DNA of 5,016 nt, taken from positions 1 to 5,016 of the forward strand of contig CAMWVO010000180.1 in the NCBI GenBank assembly GCA_947177695.1, given 5' to 3'. Position 1 is the stretch's first letter. Each line of letters begins with the position of its first letter. Below, piece after piece: positions 1-4,960 of this stretch. Both the position numbers and the translations under genes were made by a program. A model generated the notes under the pieces. The model was not told where the DNA came from, did no database searches, and saw only the letters and a program-made list of their open reading frames with translations. The DNA comes from an uncultured Clostridia bacterium (GTDB lineage Bacteria > Bacillota > Clostridia > Oscillospirales > Ruminococcaceae).

Positions 1-32
1 AATTATGGCATGAAAAATCTATATATATTCTA

Positions 33-61
33 TTGACAATCCTGCGAATGATTAGTATAAT
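33..61 (+). promoter_or_regulatory. Consensus sigma-A-type promoter of the pilin gene
   Basis: A -35 box TTGACA (33-38) and a -10 box TATAAT (56-61) are separated by exactly 17 bases, so both hexamers and the spacing match the housekeeping consensus. Transcription would start near base 68, leaving a leader of about 40 bases before the pilin start codon, which is too short for a large riboswitch. Such a strong promoter suggests high expression, as expected for a major structural pilin. No clear operator is visible around it. The first 32 bases of the window are AT-rich and show no gene. Confidence 0.85.
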
Positions 62-96
62 TATTACAATGAATAATATTAAATAATTACACTTTT

Positions 97-103
97 GGGG
101 GAG
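97..103 (+). promoter_or_regulatory. Ribosome binding site that selects a TTG start for the pilin
   Basis: The purine run GGGGGAG (97-103) is the only good Shine-Dalgarno sequence in the leader. It directly abuts an in-frame ATG at 104, leaving no spacer, and overlaps the in-frame TTG at 95. The in-frame TTG at 110 lies 6 bases downstream, a normal distance. Starting at 110 also gives the short basic leader MRKLKG typical of type IV prepilins, so TTG at 110 is preferred. Confidence 0.7.
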
Positions 104-109
104 ATGGAA

Positions 110-571
110 TTGAGGAAGCTTAAGGGTTTTACGCTTATAGAGTTGATCGTGGTTATCGGAATAATTGCTATTCTTGCGGCGATTATCGTTCCCAGCCTTT
201 TGGGATATGTTAAGCAGTCCCGCGTGAGCCGCATTAATGCCAACGCCCGAAGCATTTACAGCGCTGCTCAGATCGCCATTACCGACGTGAACAGCCGCAA
301 CGGAACGGTTATTCCTAATTGTATATATACAGGCTCAAGCAACGGCATTGGGTATCCTAACGGCGGCGGCGACAGCTGCGATCTGACAAATTATCTGGGC
401 GATAATTTTGACGGATACTTCCTTTTTGTTACGGACGCAATGGGCAACGGCTGCGTTTATGCTCTTTGGAGCGAGACTACGCTAACTCCGTCGGACGCGG
501 GGCAGCTTTCCTTTGATGATGTTAAAAGCAACATTAGTGTAAGACCGATCGGCTGCCACCCTCTTTTATAA
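110..571 (+). CDS. Type IV prepilin (major pilin / pseudopilin-like)
   Basis: This 153-residue protein is a type IV pilin or type II secretion-type pseudopilin precursor. It opens with a six-residue basic leader ending in Gly6, then the class III signal FTLIELIVVIGIIAIL. Prepilin peptidase would cut after Gly6 and methylate Phe7; the conserved Glu is mature residue 5 (Glu11). Residues 7-32 form the hydrophobic helix that anchors the subunit in the membrane and packs the fibre core, with the usual Pro28. An amphipathic helix (33-60) leads into a globular head with glycine-rich loops (74-88). Four cysteines, at 71, 90, 115 and 149, could form two disulfides. The gene stands alone between its own promoter and terminator, with no assembly ATPase, platform protein or peptidase in the window, so those must be encoded elsewhere. 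Ruminococci carry similar lone pilins, some linked to cellulose adhesion (CbpC of R. albus). The family call is secure; an adhesive, secretory or uptake role cannot be decided here. Confidence 0.93.
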   Translation: MRKLKGFTLIELIVVIGIIAILAAIIVPSLLGYVKQSRVSRINANARSIYSAAQIAITDVNSRNGTVIPNCIYTGSSNGIGYPNGGGDSCDLTNYLGDNFDGYFLFVTDAMGNGCVYALWSETTLTPSDAGQLSFDDVKSNISVRPIGCHPLL

Positions 572-582
572 CATAAAAAATT

Positions 583-620
583 AAAGGATAGAAGCATATT
601 TCGCTTCTATCCTTTTTGCT
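583..620. terminator. Bidirectional Rho-independent terminator between pilin and ddh
   Basis: A perfect 13-bp stem, AAAGGATAGAAGC (583-595) pairing with 603-615, encloses a 7-base loop. On the + strand it runs into a T-rich tract (613-617, then more T-rich bases) and ends the pilin transcript. On the - strand it begins 17 bases after the ddh stop and is followed by AATTTTTT, so it serves ddh equally well. The symmetry fits a shared terminator between convergent genes. Confidence 0.93.
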
Positions 621-632
621 TTTCTTATAGAT

Positions 633-1622
633 TTAAAGCATGGACGCTCTCAGCTCGTCGCCGCTCTTGGGAGACAGATACGCGGGAGCAATGTCAAACA
701 CGGTTTTCGCGCCTGCCGCGCCCTCCTTGTGGAGACGATAAGCGGCTCTGGCATAGGCAACCAAAATACTTGATGTAAATTCGGGATTTGAACCCAGCTT
801 GAGGCTGTATTCCACAATATGGGAGGTCTCGCCGTTCAAGCCCGTTTTTCCGCTTCGGATAACAAATCCTCCGTGGGGGATACCGCTGTGGTCGCGGTCA
901 AGCTCCTCCTGGGAAATAAAATGCACAGTAGTGTCGTAGTCCGCAAAATAGTTTGGCATATTCTTGATCTCAGACTCGATCTTTGCGGTGTCCGCGCCCT
1001 CTTTTGCAACCACAAAGCACTCTCTCGTATGCTTCTGACGGGTGGAAAGTTCGGGGTCTGAGCCGTTTCTTACCGCGTCAACGGCTTCCTGAACGGGAAT
1101 GGTGTACTGCTTAGCGTCGGCAACGCCATCAATGCGTCTGATCGCGTCGGAATGTCCCTGAGAAACTCCCTTGCCCCAGAAGGTGTAGTCCTTGCCGTCG
1201 GGGAGAATACAGCTTCCGTAAAGCCTTGAAACCGAGAACATACCGGGATCCCAGCCCACGGAGATAATGCTGACGTTTCCGCCCTTTTTCGCGGACTCGT
1301 CCACCGCGGCAAAATACTGGGGAATTTTAGCATGGGTATCGAAGCTGTCCACAGTGCAGAACAATTCCGCCAGCTGTGGACCCTGAACGGGCAGGTCGGA
1401 AGCGCTTCCTCCGCAGAGGATAAGCACGTCTGCGCAGTCACGGTGGTTCCGGATGTCGTCAAGCGAATAAACGGGAACGTTTTCCGTCATAATTTTAAGC
1501 GAGGACGGGTCGCGGCGGGTGAAAACACAGGCAAGCTCAGTGTCGGGATTTTGTCTTATCGCCAGCTCGGTACCCCTGCCGAGGTTGCCGTAGCCAACGA
1601 TTCCAATGCGTATCTTGCTCAT
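633..1622 (-). CDS. ddh: meso-Diaminopimelate D-dehydrogenase
   Basis: This 329-residue enzyme (EC 1.4.1.16) performs the NADPH-dependent reductive amination of L-2-amino-6-oxopimelate (tetrahydrodipicolinate) to meso-diaminopimelate. That one step replaces the acylated branches of the lysine and peptidoglycan pathway. The Rossmann nucleotide loop GYGNLGRG is at residues 10-17, with TRR at 35-37 suited to the NADP phosphate. Family signatures follow in order: LCGGSASD (69-76), CTVDSFD (89-95), SVGWDPGMFS (121-130), FWGKGVSQGHSDAIRRI (148-164), IPHGGFVI (248-255), VEYSLKLGSNPEFT (270-283). The pattern and length closely follow the Corynebacterium glutamicum enzyme of about 320 residues. Arg200, His250 and Asn279 appear to fall where that enzyme binds substrate; this alignment is from memory. 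The reading frame is open for 49 more codons upstream, but ATG at 1622 has AAAGGA 9 bases before it and begins with the family's N-terminus MSKIRIGIVG; the longer frame would run through the promoter. The gene is a monocistronic unit. Confidence 0.96.
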   Translation of the reverse strand: MSKIRIGIVGYGNLGRGTELAIRQNPDTELACVFTRRDPSSLKIMTENVPVYSLDDIRNHRDCADVLILCGGSASDLPVQGPQLAELFCTVDSFDTHAKIPQYFAAVDESAKKGGNVSIISVGWDPGMFSVSRLYGSCILPDGKDYTFWGKGVSQGHSDAIRRIDGVADAKQYTIPVQEAVDAVRNGSDPELSTRQKHTRECFVVAKEGADTAKIESEIKNMPNYFADYDTTVHFISQEELDRDHSGIPHGGFVIRSGKTGLNGETSHIVEYSLKLGSNPEFTSSILVAYARAAYRLHKEGAAGAKTVFDIAPAYLSPKSGDELRASML

Positions 1623-1651
1623 TTTATCATTTCCTTTCAAGCCAAAAGTGG

Positions 1652-1667
1652 TCGGCGGAAGCGCCGA
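1652..1667 (-). other. Small GC-rich hairpin in the ddh leader
   Basis: In the - strand leader, TCGGCG, loop CTTC, then CGCCGA can fold into a perfect 6-bp hairpin. It lies inside the predicted leader of about 50 bases, some 20 bases upstream of the ddh Shine-Dalgarno. It has no T-run, so it is not a terminator. It may stabilise the message or be incidental. Confidence 0.4.
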
Positions 1668-1679
1668 AATCATAATAAA

Positions 1680-1708
1680 ATTATACCACATTTTGCAGGA
1701 TTTGAAAA
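1680..1708 (-). promoter_or_regulatory. Promoter of ddh (extended -10)
   Basis: Read on the - strand, the -35 box TTTTCA (1703-1708, four of six matches to TTGACA) and the -10 box TATAAT (1680-1685) are 17 bases apart. The -10 box is preceded by TGTGG, giving the Gram-positive TRTGN extended -10 element, which compensates for the modest -35. Transcription would start near 1673, about 50 bases before the ATG. The promoter lies just downstream of the terminator of the preceding operon, so ddh should be transcribed independently. Confidence 0.8.
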
Positions 1709-1730
1709 GAGTTTTTGCAAATTTATTTTC

Positions 1731-1765
1731 AAAAAATACGCTGTACAAATAAATGTACAGCGTAT
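1731..1765 (-). terminator. Rho-independent terminator of the two-gene operon
   Basis: On the - strand, ATACGCTGTACA (1754-1765 on + coordinates) and its complement (1736-1747) form a perfect 12-bp stem around the 6-base loop TTTATT. It is followed immediately by a run of T residues (1731-1735). It begins 35 bases after the stop codon of the FliD-like gene and ends that operon just before the ddh promoter. On the + strand there is no T-run after the stem, so it is directional. Confidence 0.9.
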
Positions 1766-1800
1766 CCATTTTGCATTATGTACCAATTGCAGCTTCGGTC

Positions 1801-2547
1801 TTAAACCTTGCTGTTGAACATCATAGCGGAAAGCCGGTTGTAGTAATCATTTCTCGTTCCCTTGGAATTGTAGGTGGGGAGATTGGTGCTGCTGAGAGCC
1901 GCAGTACGGTGTATGTAGTTCGCCTTGTCGGCAATGCGGTTCGCAAGGGAATAGTTGCCCGAGAACAGGGATTTCATCGTCGTCGGAGAAGCAGCTTTGA
2001 GCTGTTCCTCGTTAACGCTGAGACGGTTGTCGCTGCCGATGGAAATTCCTATACGTTTAAGAGTACGGGAATATGCTTTGGCAGAGTTTACCATCTGCAC
2101 GCCCTTTTCGAGAGCCTTGGTGTTCTCGCTGTTCTGGAGGCTGTCCAGAGTGCTGTTGTAGCTGTCCGCGAAGTTCTTTACAGCGGAAATGGATTTCTCA
2201 GCGTCATCATAGAGCGCGCTGCCGCCTACAGCAAGATTTCCCGCATATTCGCCAAGCTTCTTTGCCGCTGCGGAAAGCTTCTCATCATTTGCCTTGGAAG
2301 CAGCTTCCTTATCTGCGGAAGAAACTCCGGAAAAATATTCCTTGAAGCCTTCGAGCAGTTCCTTCTGGTAGTCCTTGGAACGTACCATATGAACCTTCTT
2401 GGCAATAGCGTACAGATCGTTGGAGTCGGTCTTGAACGCGTTCGAGAGCATACTCGAAAGGTCGCTGCCCTGCTGCTTGTTTTTGCCCGCAAGAAGAGTG
2501 CTGTAATATGAATTTGAGGTATACGCGTTGATTCCGTACAAAGACAT
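1801..2547 (-). CDS. FliD-like (flagellar cap domain) protein of unknown function
   Basis: This 248-residue protein has no signal peptide, membrane segment or cysteine and is rich in Ser, Asn, Ala and Lys. Residues 115-215 resemble the C-terminal region of the flagellar filament cap FliD. SISAVKNFADSYNSTLDSL (119-137) matches the FliD helix of type FVDAYNxLLxxL. GISIGSDNRLSVNEEQLKAASPTTMKSLFSG (167-197) matches the FliD pattern of type GIsfdsdGkLslDeekLkkAL..d..avkdLFsG. NYSLANRIADKANYI then resembles its closing helix. The first 110 residues, including a Lys/Ala-rich helical stretch (79-102), I do not recognise. At 248 residues it is much shorter than true FliD (usually over 400), so it is probably a domain relative rather than the cap. 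ATG at 2547 has GAAAGGA 9 bases upstream; an ATG at 2565 overlapping the preceding stop as TAATG would add MKGCDL but has poor ribosome binding. It is co-transcribed with the upstream dehydratase-like gene. The function is unknown. Confidence 0.75.
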   Translation of the reverse strand: MSLYGINAYTSNSYYSTLLAGKNKQQGSDLSSMLSNAFKTDSNDLYAIAKKVHMVRSKDYQKELLEGFKEYFSGVSSADKEAASKANDEKLSAAAKKLGEYAGNLAVGGSALYDDAEKSISAVKNFADSYNSTLDSLQNSENTKALEKGVQMVNSAKAYSRTLKRIGISIGSDNRLSVNEEQLKAASPTTMKSLFSGNYSLANRIADKANYIHRTAALSSTNLPTYNSKGTRNDYYNRLSAMMFNSKV

Positions 2548-2556
2548 AAGATCGCA

Positions 2557-2563
2557 TCCTTTC
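2557..2563 (-). promoter_or_regulatory. Ribosome binding site deciding the start of the FliD-like gene
   Basis: GAAAGGA on the - strand lies 9 bases before ATG 2547. It falls inside the coding sequence that an ATG start at 2565 would create, which argues for the shorter protein. Because the previous gene's stop overlaps the ATG at 2565 by one base (TAATG), ribosomes finishing the first gene arrive right at this site, and translational coupling is likely. Confidence 0.65.
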
Positions 2564-2564
2564 A

Positions 2565-3818
2565 TTATTTTTTACCAAGCGCGTCTTTCGCGGTGGAAAG
2601 CATGAGCTTGATACGGTTTTCTTGGTTGACTTTTGTCGCGCCCGGATCGTAGTCCACAGCGACAATGTTTGCTTCGGGGTGAACCTGCCTGATCTTTCTT
2701 ATCATGCCTTTTCCCACAATATGGTTCGGCAGACAGCCGAAAGGCTGCGCGCAGACGATATTGTTCACGCCGCTGTCCACAAGCTCCACCATTTCGGCGG
2801 TAAGCAGCCAGCCCTCGCCCATTTTATTTGCGGGCGAAACGTATGGCAGGACGTTCCTTTTTGTTTCCTCGAACCGTGCGGGAGGTCTGAACCGTGTTTC
2901 GGCAACCGCCTTGATAATGGTATCCTGCATTTTCCGCAGGAAAATTTTCAGCGCGCCCGATCCGATAAACTTTTTGTATCTGACATGATAAAGCTGAGTA
3001 TCGACGATGTGGTGGTCGCACATGAACAGAATGAAGTCCAGCAGACCGGGAATGACCACCTCGGCGTCCTCGCCCCTCAGGAACTCCTCAAGACAATTGT
3101 TGCCGAGGGGAGCGTATTTGATATATATTTCGCCGACGATGCCCACCTTGACCTTTGGGGACATAGTATAGGGCACATCGGAAAAATCCTTCAGTATCTC
3201 CCGCGCGGTACTTCCGAACGCGGAAATGGAAAAGCCTCTTTTCATTATGCGGTCGATCCAGCTGTCAATGAGAGCGTCGGTATCGCCGCGATTGTTCTCG
3301 TAGGGACGGACCTGATTGCCAATCCACATAAGCAGGTCGCCGTAGCAGATGGCGATTATCAGCTGGTAGAGAAGCTTTACGGAAAGTTTAAATCCTGGGT
3401 TTTTCTCCATATTGGAAAGGTTCAGCGAAATAACGGGGACTTGCTCCATGCCGTTATTTTTAAGAGCCTTGCGGAGAAGATTTATGTAGTTGGAAGCGCG
3501 GCAGCCGCCGCCTGTCTGGGTTATCATCAGCGCGGTCTTGTTCAGGTCGTACTCGCCCGATTTGAGGGCGTCCATCATCTGACCGATGACCAGCAGAGCT
3601 GGGTAGCAGGTGTCGTTATGAACGTTCCGCAGACCCTCGTCCACGATTTTGCGTCCTGTGCTTGTGAGCAGCTTGACCTTGTAGCCGTGGTTATTGAAGA
3701 TCTTTTCCAGAAAGGTAAAATGCACGGGCAGCATCTGCGGAATGAGGATAGTATAGTCCCTCCGCATTTCTTCCGTAAAAAGCAGTCTGCCTTTTTCGTT
3801 GTAAACCAGTTCAGCCAT
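2565..3818 (-). CDS. 2-Hydroxyacyl-CoA dehydratase / activator-type Fe-S protein (DUF2229/HgdB-like)
   Basis: This 417-residue cytoplasmic protein belongs to the 2-hydroxyglutaryl-CoA dehydratase and CoA-enzyme activase superfamily, in the part that binds an iron-sulfur cluster. Signatures are NDTCYPALLVIGQ (68-80), TQTGGGCRASNYINLLRKAL (100-119), VGIVGEIYIKYAPLGNNCLEEFL (225-247), and CAQPFGCLPNHIVGKG (356-371). Cys71, Cys106 and Cys356, with Cys362 as a possible fourth, are the likely cluster ligands. In many Clostridia this region is the C-terminal part of very large activases whose N-terminus carries ASKHA-type ATPase domains; here there is no ATPase domain and none in the window, so a partner may lie elsewhere. 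Related double-cubane-cluster proteins carry out low-potential, ATP-driven reductions; the substrate here cannot be told. ATG at 3818 has AAGGAG 10 bases upstream; an in-frame TTG at 3839 would place that site inside the gene. It is the first gene of an operon with the FliD-like gene 17 bases downstream. Confidence 0.85.
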   Translation of the reverse strand: MAELVYNEKGRLLFTEEMRRDYTILIPQMLPVHFTFLEKIFNNHGYKVKLLTSTGRKIVDEGLRNVHNDTCYPALLVIGQMMDALKSGEYDLNKTALMITQTGGGCRASNYINLLRKALKNNGMEQVPVISLNLSNMEKNPGFKLSVKLLYQLIIAICYGDLLMWIGNQVRPYENNRGDTDALIDSWIDRIMKRGFSISAFGSTAREILKDFSDVPYTMSPKVKVGIVGEIYIKYAPLGNNCLEEFLRGEDAEVVIPGLLDFILFMCDHHIVDTQLYHVRYKKFIGSGALKIFLRKMQDTIIKAVAETRFRPPARFEETKRNVLPYVSPANKMGEGWLLTAEMVELVDSGVNNIVCAQPFGCLPNHIVGKGMIRKIRQVHPEANIVAVDYDPGATKVNQENRIKLMLSTAKDALGKK

Positions 3819-3828
3819 AAAAGGCAAG

Positions 3829-3834
3829 CTCCTT
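3829..3834 (-). promoter_or_regulatory. Ribosome binding site deciding the start of the dehydratase-like gene
   Basis: AAGGAG on the - strand lies 10 bases upstream of ATG 3818. The frame remains open to a TTG at 3839, but that start lies upstream of this site and has no comparable one, so the ATG is preferred. Confidence 0.7.
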
Positions 3835-3855
3835 AACAAATTATTCTCCGACTAT

Positions 3856-3884
3856 ATTATACCACATTAATATTTGGATTTCAA
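3856..3884 (-). promoter_or_regulatory. Promoter of the dehydratase-like / FliD-like operon
   Basis: On the - strand, TTGAAA (3879-3884) and TATAAT (3856-3861) are 17 bases apart, with TGTGG directly before the -10 box as an extended -10 element. This is a strong housekeeping-type promoter. Transcription would start near 3849, giving a leader of about 30 bases to ATG 3818. Confidence 0.87.
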
Positions 3885-3999
3885 GTACTTTTTTCAATTT
3901 TCCGCACAAAAAATTTCCTGCCTGTTCAGTTTGCTCATAGCTTTTCACTTATATATTGGCAGAAAATCCAAAAACTTTAGCGCGGTTTTTTTGCAAAAT

Positions 4000-4033
4000 A
4001 AAAAACGGACATCGAGCAAATGTCCGCTTTTTT
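4000..4033. terminator. Hairpin terminator, T-runs on both sides
   Basis: A perfect 7-bp stem, CGGACAT (4006-4012) with ATGTCCG (4020-4026), encloses the 7-base loop CGAGCAA. The + strand is followed by CTTTTTT and the - strand by TTTTT, so either direction would work. The only gene reading toward it is the LUD-domain gene, whose stop lies about 165 bases upstream, an unusually long 3' tail. No + strand gene that would use it is visible. Confidence 0.8.
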
Positions 4034-4059
4034 AATAAAAAATATTTTAAGAGAGAGAG

Positions 4060-4080
4060 TCAAGGGTTAACAAACCTTGA
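4060..4080. repeat. Imperfect palindrome with TCAAGG arms
   Basis: TCAAGG (4060-4065) pairs with CCTTGA (4075-4080). After one mismatch, TT (4067-4068) pairs with AA (4072-4073), giving a 21-base near-palindrome around a short centre. It follows a GA-dinucleotide run (4051-4058). It could be a weak hairpin in the 3' tail of the LUD message or a binding site. Confidence 0.45.
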
Positions 4081-4138
4081 TGCTGATTTAATTATACAGT
4101 AATTTTTAAGCTTTGACAATTAATAAATTTCAGATAAT

Positions 4139-4179
4139 TTCATACAAAAATTATATATCGGGTGCAATTTTTGTATGAA
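4139..4179. repeat. Perfect 14-bp inverted repeat downstream of the LUD gene
   Basis: TTCATACAAAAATT (4139-4152) is exactly complementary to 4166-4179 around a 13-base centre. It lies 20 bases after the LUD stop codon. No T-run follows on either strand, so it is not a standard terminator, though it could act as a 3' stabilising stem. The motif AATTTTTGT of the right arm recurs once at 4185-4193. Confidence 0.7.
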
Positions 4180-4198
4180 TGTAAAATTTTTGTGAACG

Positions 4199-4870
4199 TC
4201 AAAAGCCCAGTTCTTCGTTTACAAGAATTACCTTTATCCTGTCCTTTACGCGCTGATAAGCCGATACCACAAAGGAACAGCATATCCGCGCGTCGCTTTT
4301 GCAGCCGTCGGTCATGCCCGCGCAGCCGCCCGAAGCCAGGGACATACACTCGCCCTTGCTCTTGCAGTAGGTCTCGCAGCCGAGCCTTGCGGTGTTCATG
4401 GGTGCGGCAAGACGTTTTACACGTGTAACGGCGTCCTCCAGCGTGGGAACGACTTTGTTCCTGCCCGCCACAACGATAACGGATTTAGGACCGAAGCATA
4501 TCGCCGCAACGCGGTTGCTGTTTCCGTCCACGTTGTAAAGCTCGCCGTTTTCGGTAATTGCGTTTGCGCTTGTAAGGTAGCTGTCCGCGGAAAATGCGCG
4601 GCGGTAAATCTCCTCGGCTTCCTCGGGACTTTTCCCCGTCCTGTCGAGAAAATCATAAGCGCCCGACCGAAGCAGCTCCGCAACACCCGTCTCGGCAAGG
4701 GACATTGAGCCGCCGCAGGAAACGGTCTCGCCCGACCTTAAAAGCTCCTTTACGATTGGGAGGACGTCCGCTTTTGTCTCGGCGATAAAGCATTTCATAT
4801 TGTTTGCTTCAAGACTTCTTGCGGTGCGTTCGAGTATGGTTCTGTAAACATCTTTAACGTGATCAGGCAT
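4199..4870 (-). CDS. LUD-domain protein (LutC/YkgG family), cysteine-rich C-terminus
   Basis: This 223-residue cytoplasmic protein belongs to the LUD (lactate utilization, formerly DUF162) family. Family signatures are GGSMSLAETGV (53-63), DSYLTSANAITENGELYNVDGNSNRVAAICFGPKSVIVVAG (96-136, nearly uninterrupted consensus), NKVV (138-141) and RVKRLAAPMNTARL (150-163). Length matches the family. The C-terminus has seven cysteines between residues 165 and 198 (165, 169, 175, 183, 190, 197, 198). The usual family ending is shorter, of the type TPC..tGkC.DC.SpdRiC; here a Gly/Met-containing stretch separates additional cysteines, which may bind a metal or Fe-S cluster. LutC works with LutA and LutB in L-lactate oxidation, but no lutA or lutB is present and lone LUD proteins in anaerobes have no settled role. 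ATG at 4870 is preceded by GGGAGGA with 6 bases spacing. The gene is transcribed alone. Confidence 0.9.
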   Translation of the reverse strand: MPDHVKDVYRTILERTARSLEANNMKCFIAETKADVLPIVKELLRSGETVSCGGSMSLAETGVAELLRSGAYDFLDRTGKSPEEAEEIYRRAFSADSYLTSANAITENGELYNVDGNSNRVAAICFGPKSVIVVAGRNKVVPTLEDAVTRVKRLAAPMNTARLGCETYCKSKGECMSLASGGCAGMTDGCKSDARICCSFVVSAYQRVKDRIKVILVNEELGF

Positions 4871-4887
4871 ATGTATTCCTCCCTGTA

Positions 4888-4916
4888 TGACTTTGACTGC
4901 AGTAAAATTGACTTTG
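4888..4916. repeat. Direct repeats TGACTTTG, 21 bases apart, in the LUD leader
   Basis: TGACTTTG occurs at 4888-4895 and 4909-4916, start to start 21 bases, which is two helical turns. On the transcribed strand these read CAAAGTCA and lie between the predicted transcription start and the Shine-Dalgarno (4877-4883). The spacing would suit a dimeric regulator on one DNA face. An 8-base repeat can also arise by chance. Confidence 0.4.
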
Positions 4917-4951
4917 TGATGTGTTTAACAAATGTATAATTATTATTCATT

Positions 4952-4960
4952 ATTATATCA
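4952..4960 (-). promoter_or_regulatory. Extended -10 promoter of the LUD gene
   Basis: On the - strand TGATATAAT (4952-4960) is a full TATAAT with the TGn extension, within TATGTGATATAAT. The -35 region at 17-base spacing reads TTTATT and is weak, so the promoter depends on its extended -10. Transcription would start near 4945, leaving a leader of about 75 bases. The remaining bases to the window end are AT-rich and show no gene. Confidence 0.7.

Larger units (their letters stand above)
3885..4198. other. AT-rich intergenic spacer without a convincing gene
   Basis: This stretch between two - strand genes holds a bidirectional hairpin terminator (4000-4033), an imperfect palindrome (4060-4080) and a long inverted repeat (4139-4179), each listed separately. 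A 14-codon - strand frame beginning MSKLNRQ, ending just before the operon promoter, has only a weak ribosome site. A + strand TTGACA (4113-4118) is followed after 16 bases by TAATTT, a poor -10 box, with no gene beyond it. I see no tRNA or recognisable riboswitch. If the terminator at 4000-4033 serves the LUD gene, its message has a 3' tail of about 170 bases that includes both repeats. Confidence 0.6.

Noticed and set aside
1623..1769. Forty-nine-codon N-terminal extension of ddh
   Set aside because: It runs through the TATAAT promoter and part of the upstream terminator, has no family similarity, and the ATG at 1622 has a good ribosome site and the correct family N-terminus.
1753..2511. 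Long + strand open frame opposite the FliD-like gene
   Set aside because: It starts inside the terminator hairpin of the opposite strand, lacks a Shine-Dalgarno, and its product looks like an antisense translation.
1801..2547. Naming the FliD-like protein as the flagellar cap fliD
   Set aside because: It is far too short, matches only the C-terminal pattern, and has no flagellar neighbours.
2622..3836. Long + strand open frame of about 404 codons opposite the dehydratase-like gene
   Set aside because: It is an antisense shadow of a gene with clear family motifs, and its translation shows no recognisable domain or ribosome site.
3890..3943. Fourteen-codon - strand leader peptide (MSKLNRQ...) upstream of the operon promoter
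   Set aside because: Weak ribosome site, no attached attenuator, and it lies upstream of the promoter rather than in the leader.
4113..4140. Possible + strand promoter TTGACA-16-TAATTT
   Set aside because: The -10 box is poor, no + strand gene follows, and TTGACA is easily found by chance in this AT-rich spacer.
3885..4198. CRISPR array, tRNA or known riboswitch in the intergenic spacer
   Set aside because: There are no regularly spaced repeats, no cloverleaf, and no recognisable riboswitch core; only isolated inverted repeats are seen.
4908..4940. Possible + strand promoter TTGACT ... TATAAT near the right edge
   Set aside because: The spacing is 21 bases, too long, and no + strand coding sequence is seen before the window ends.
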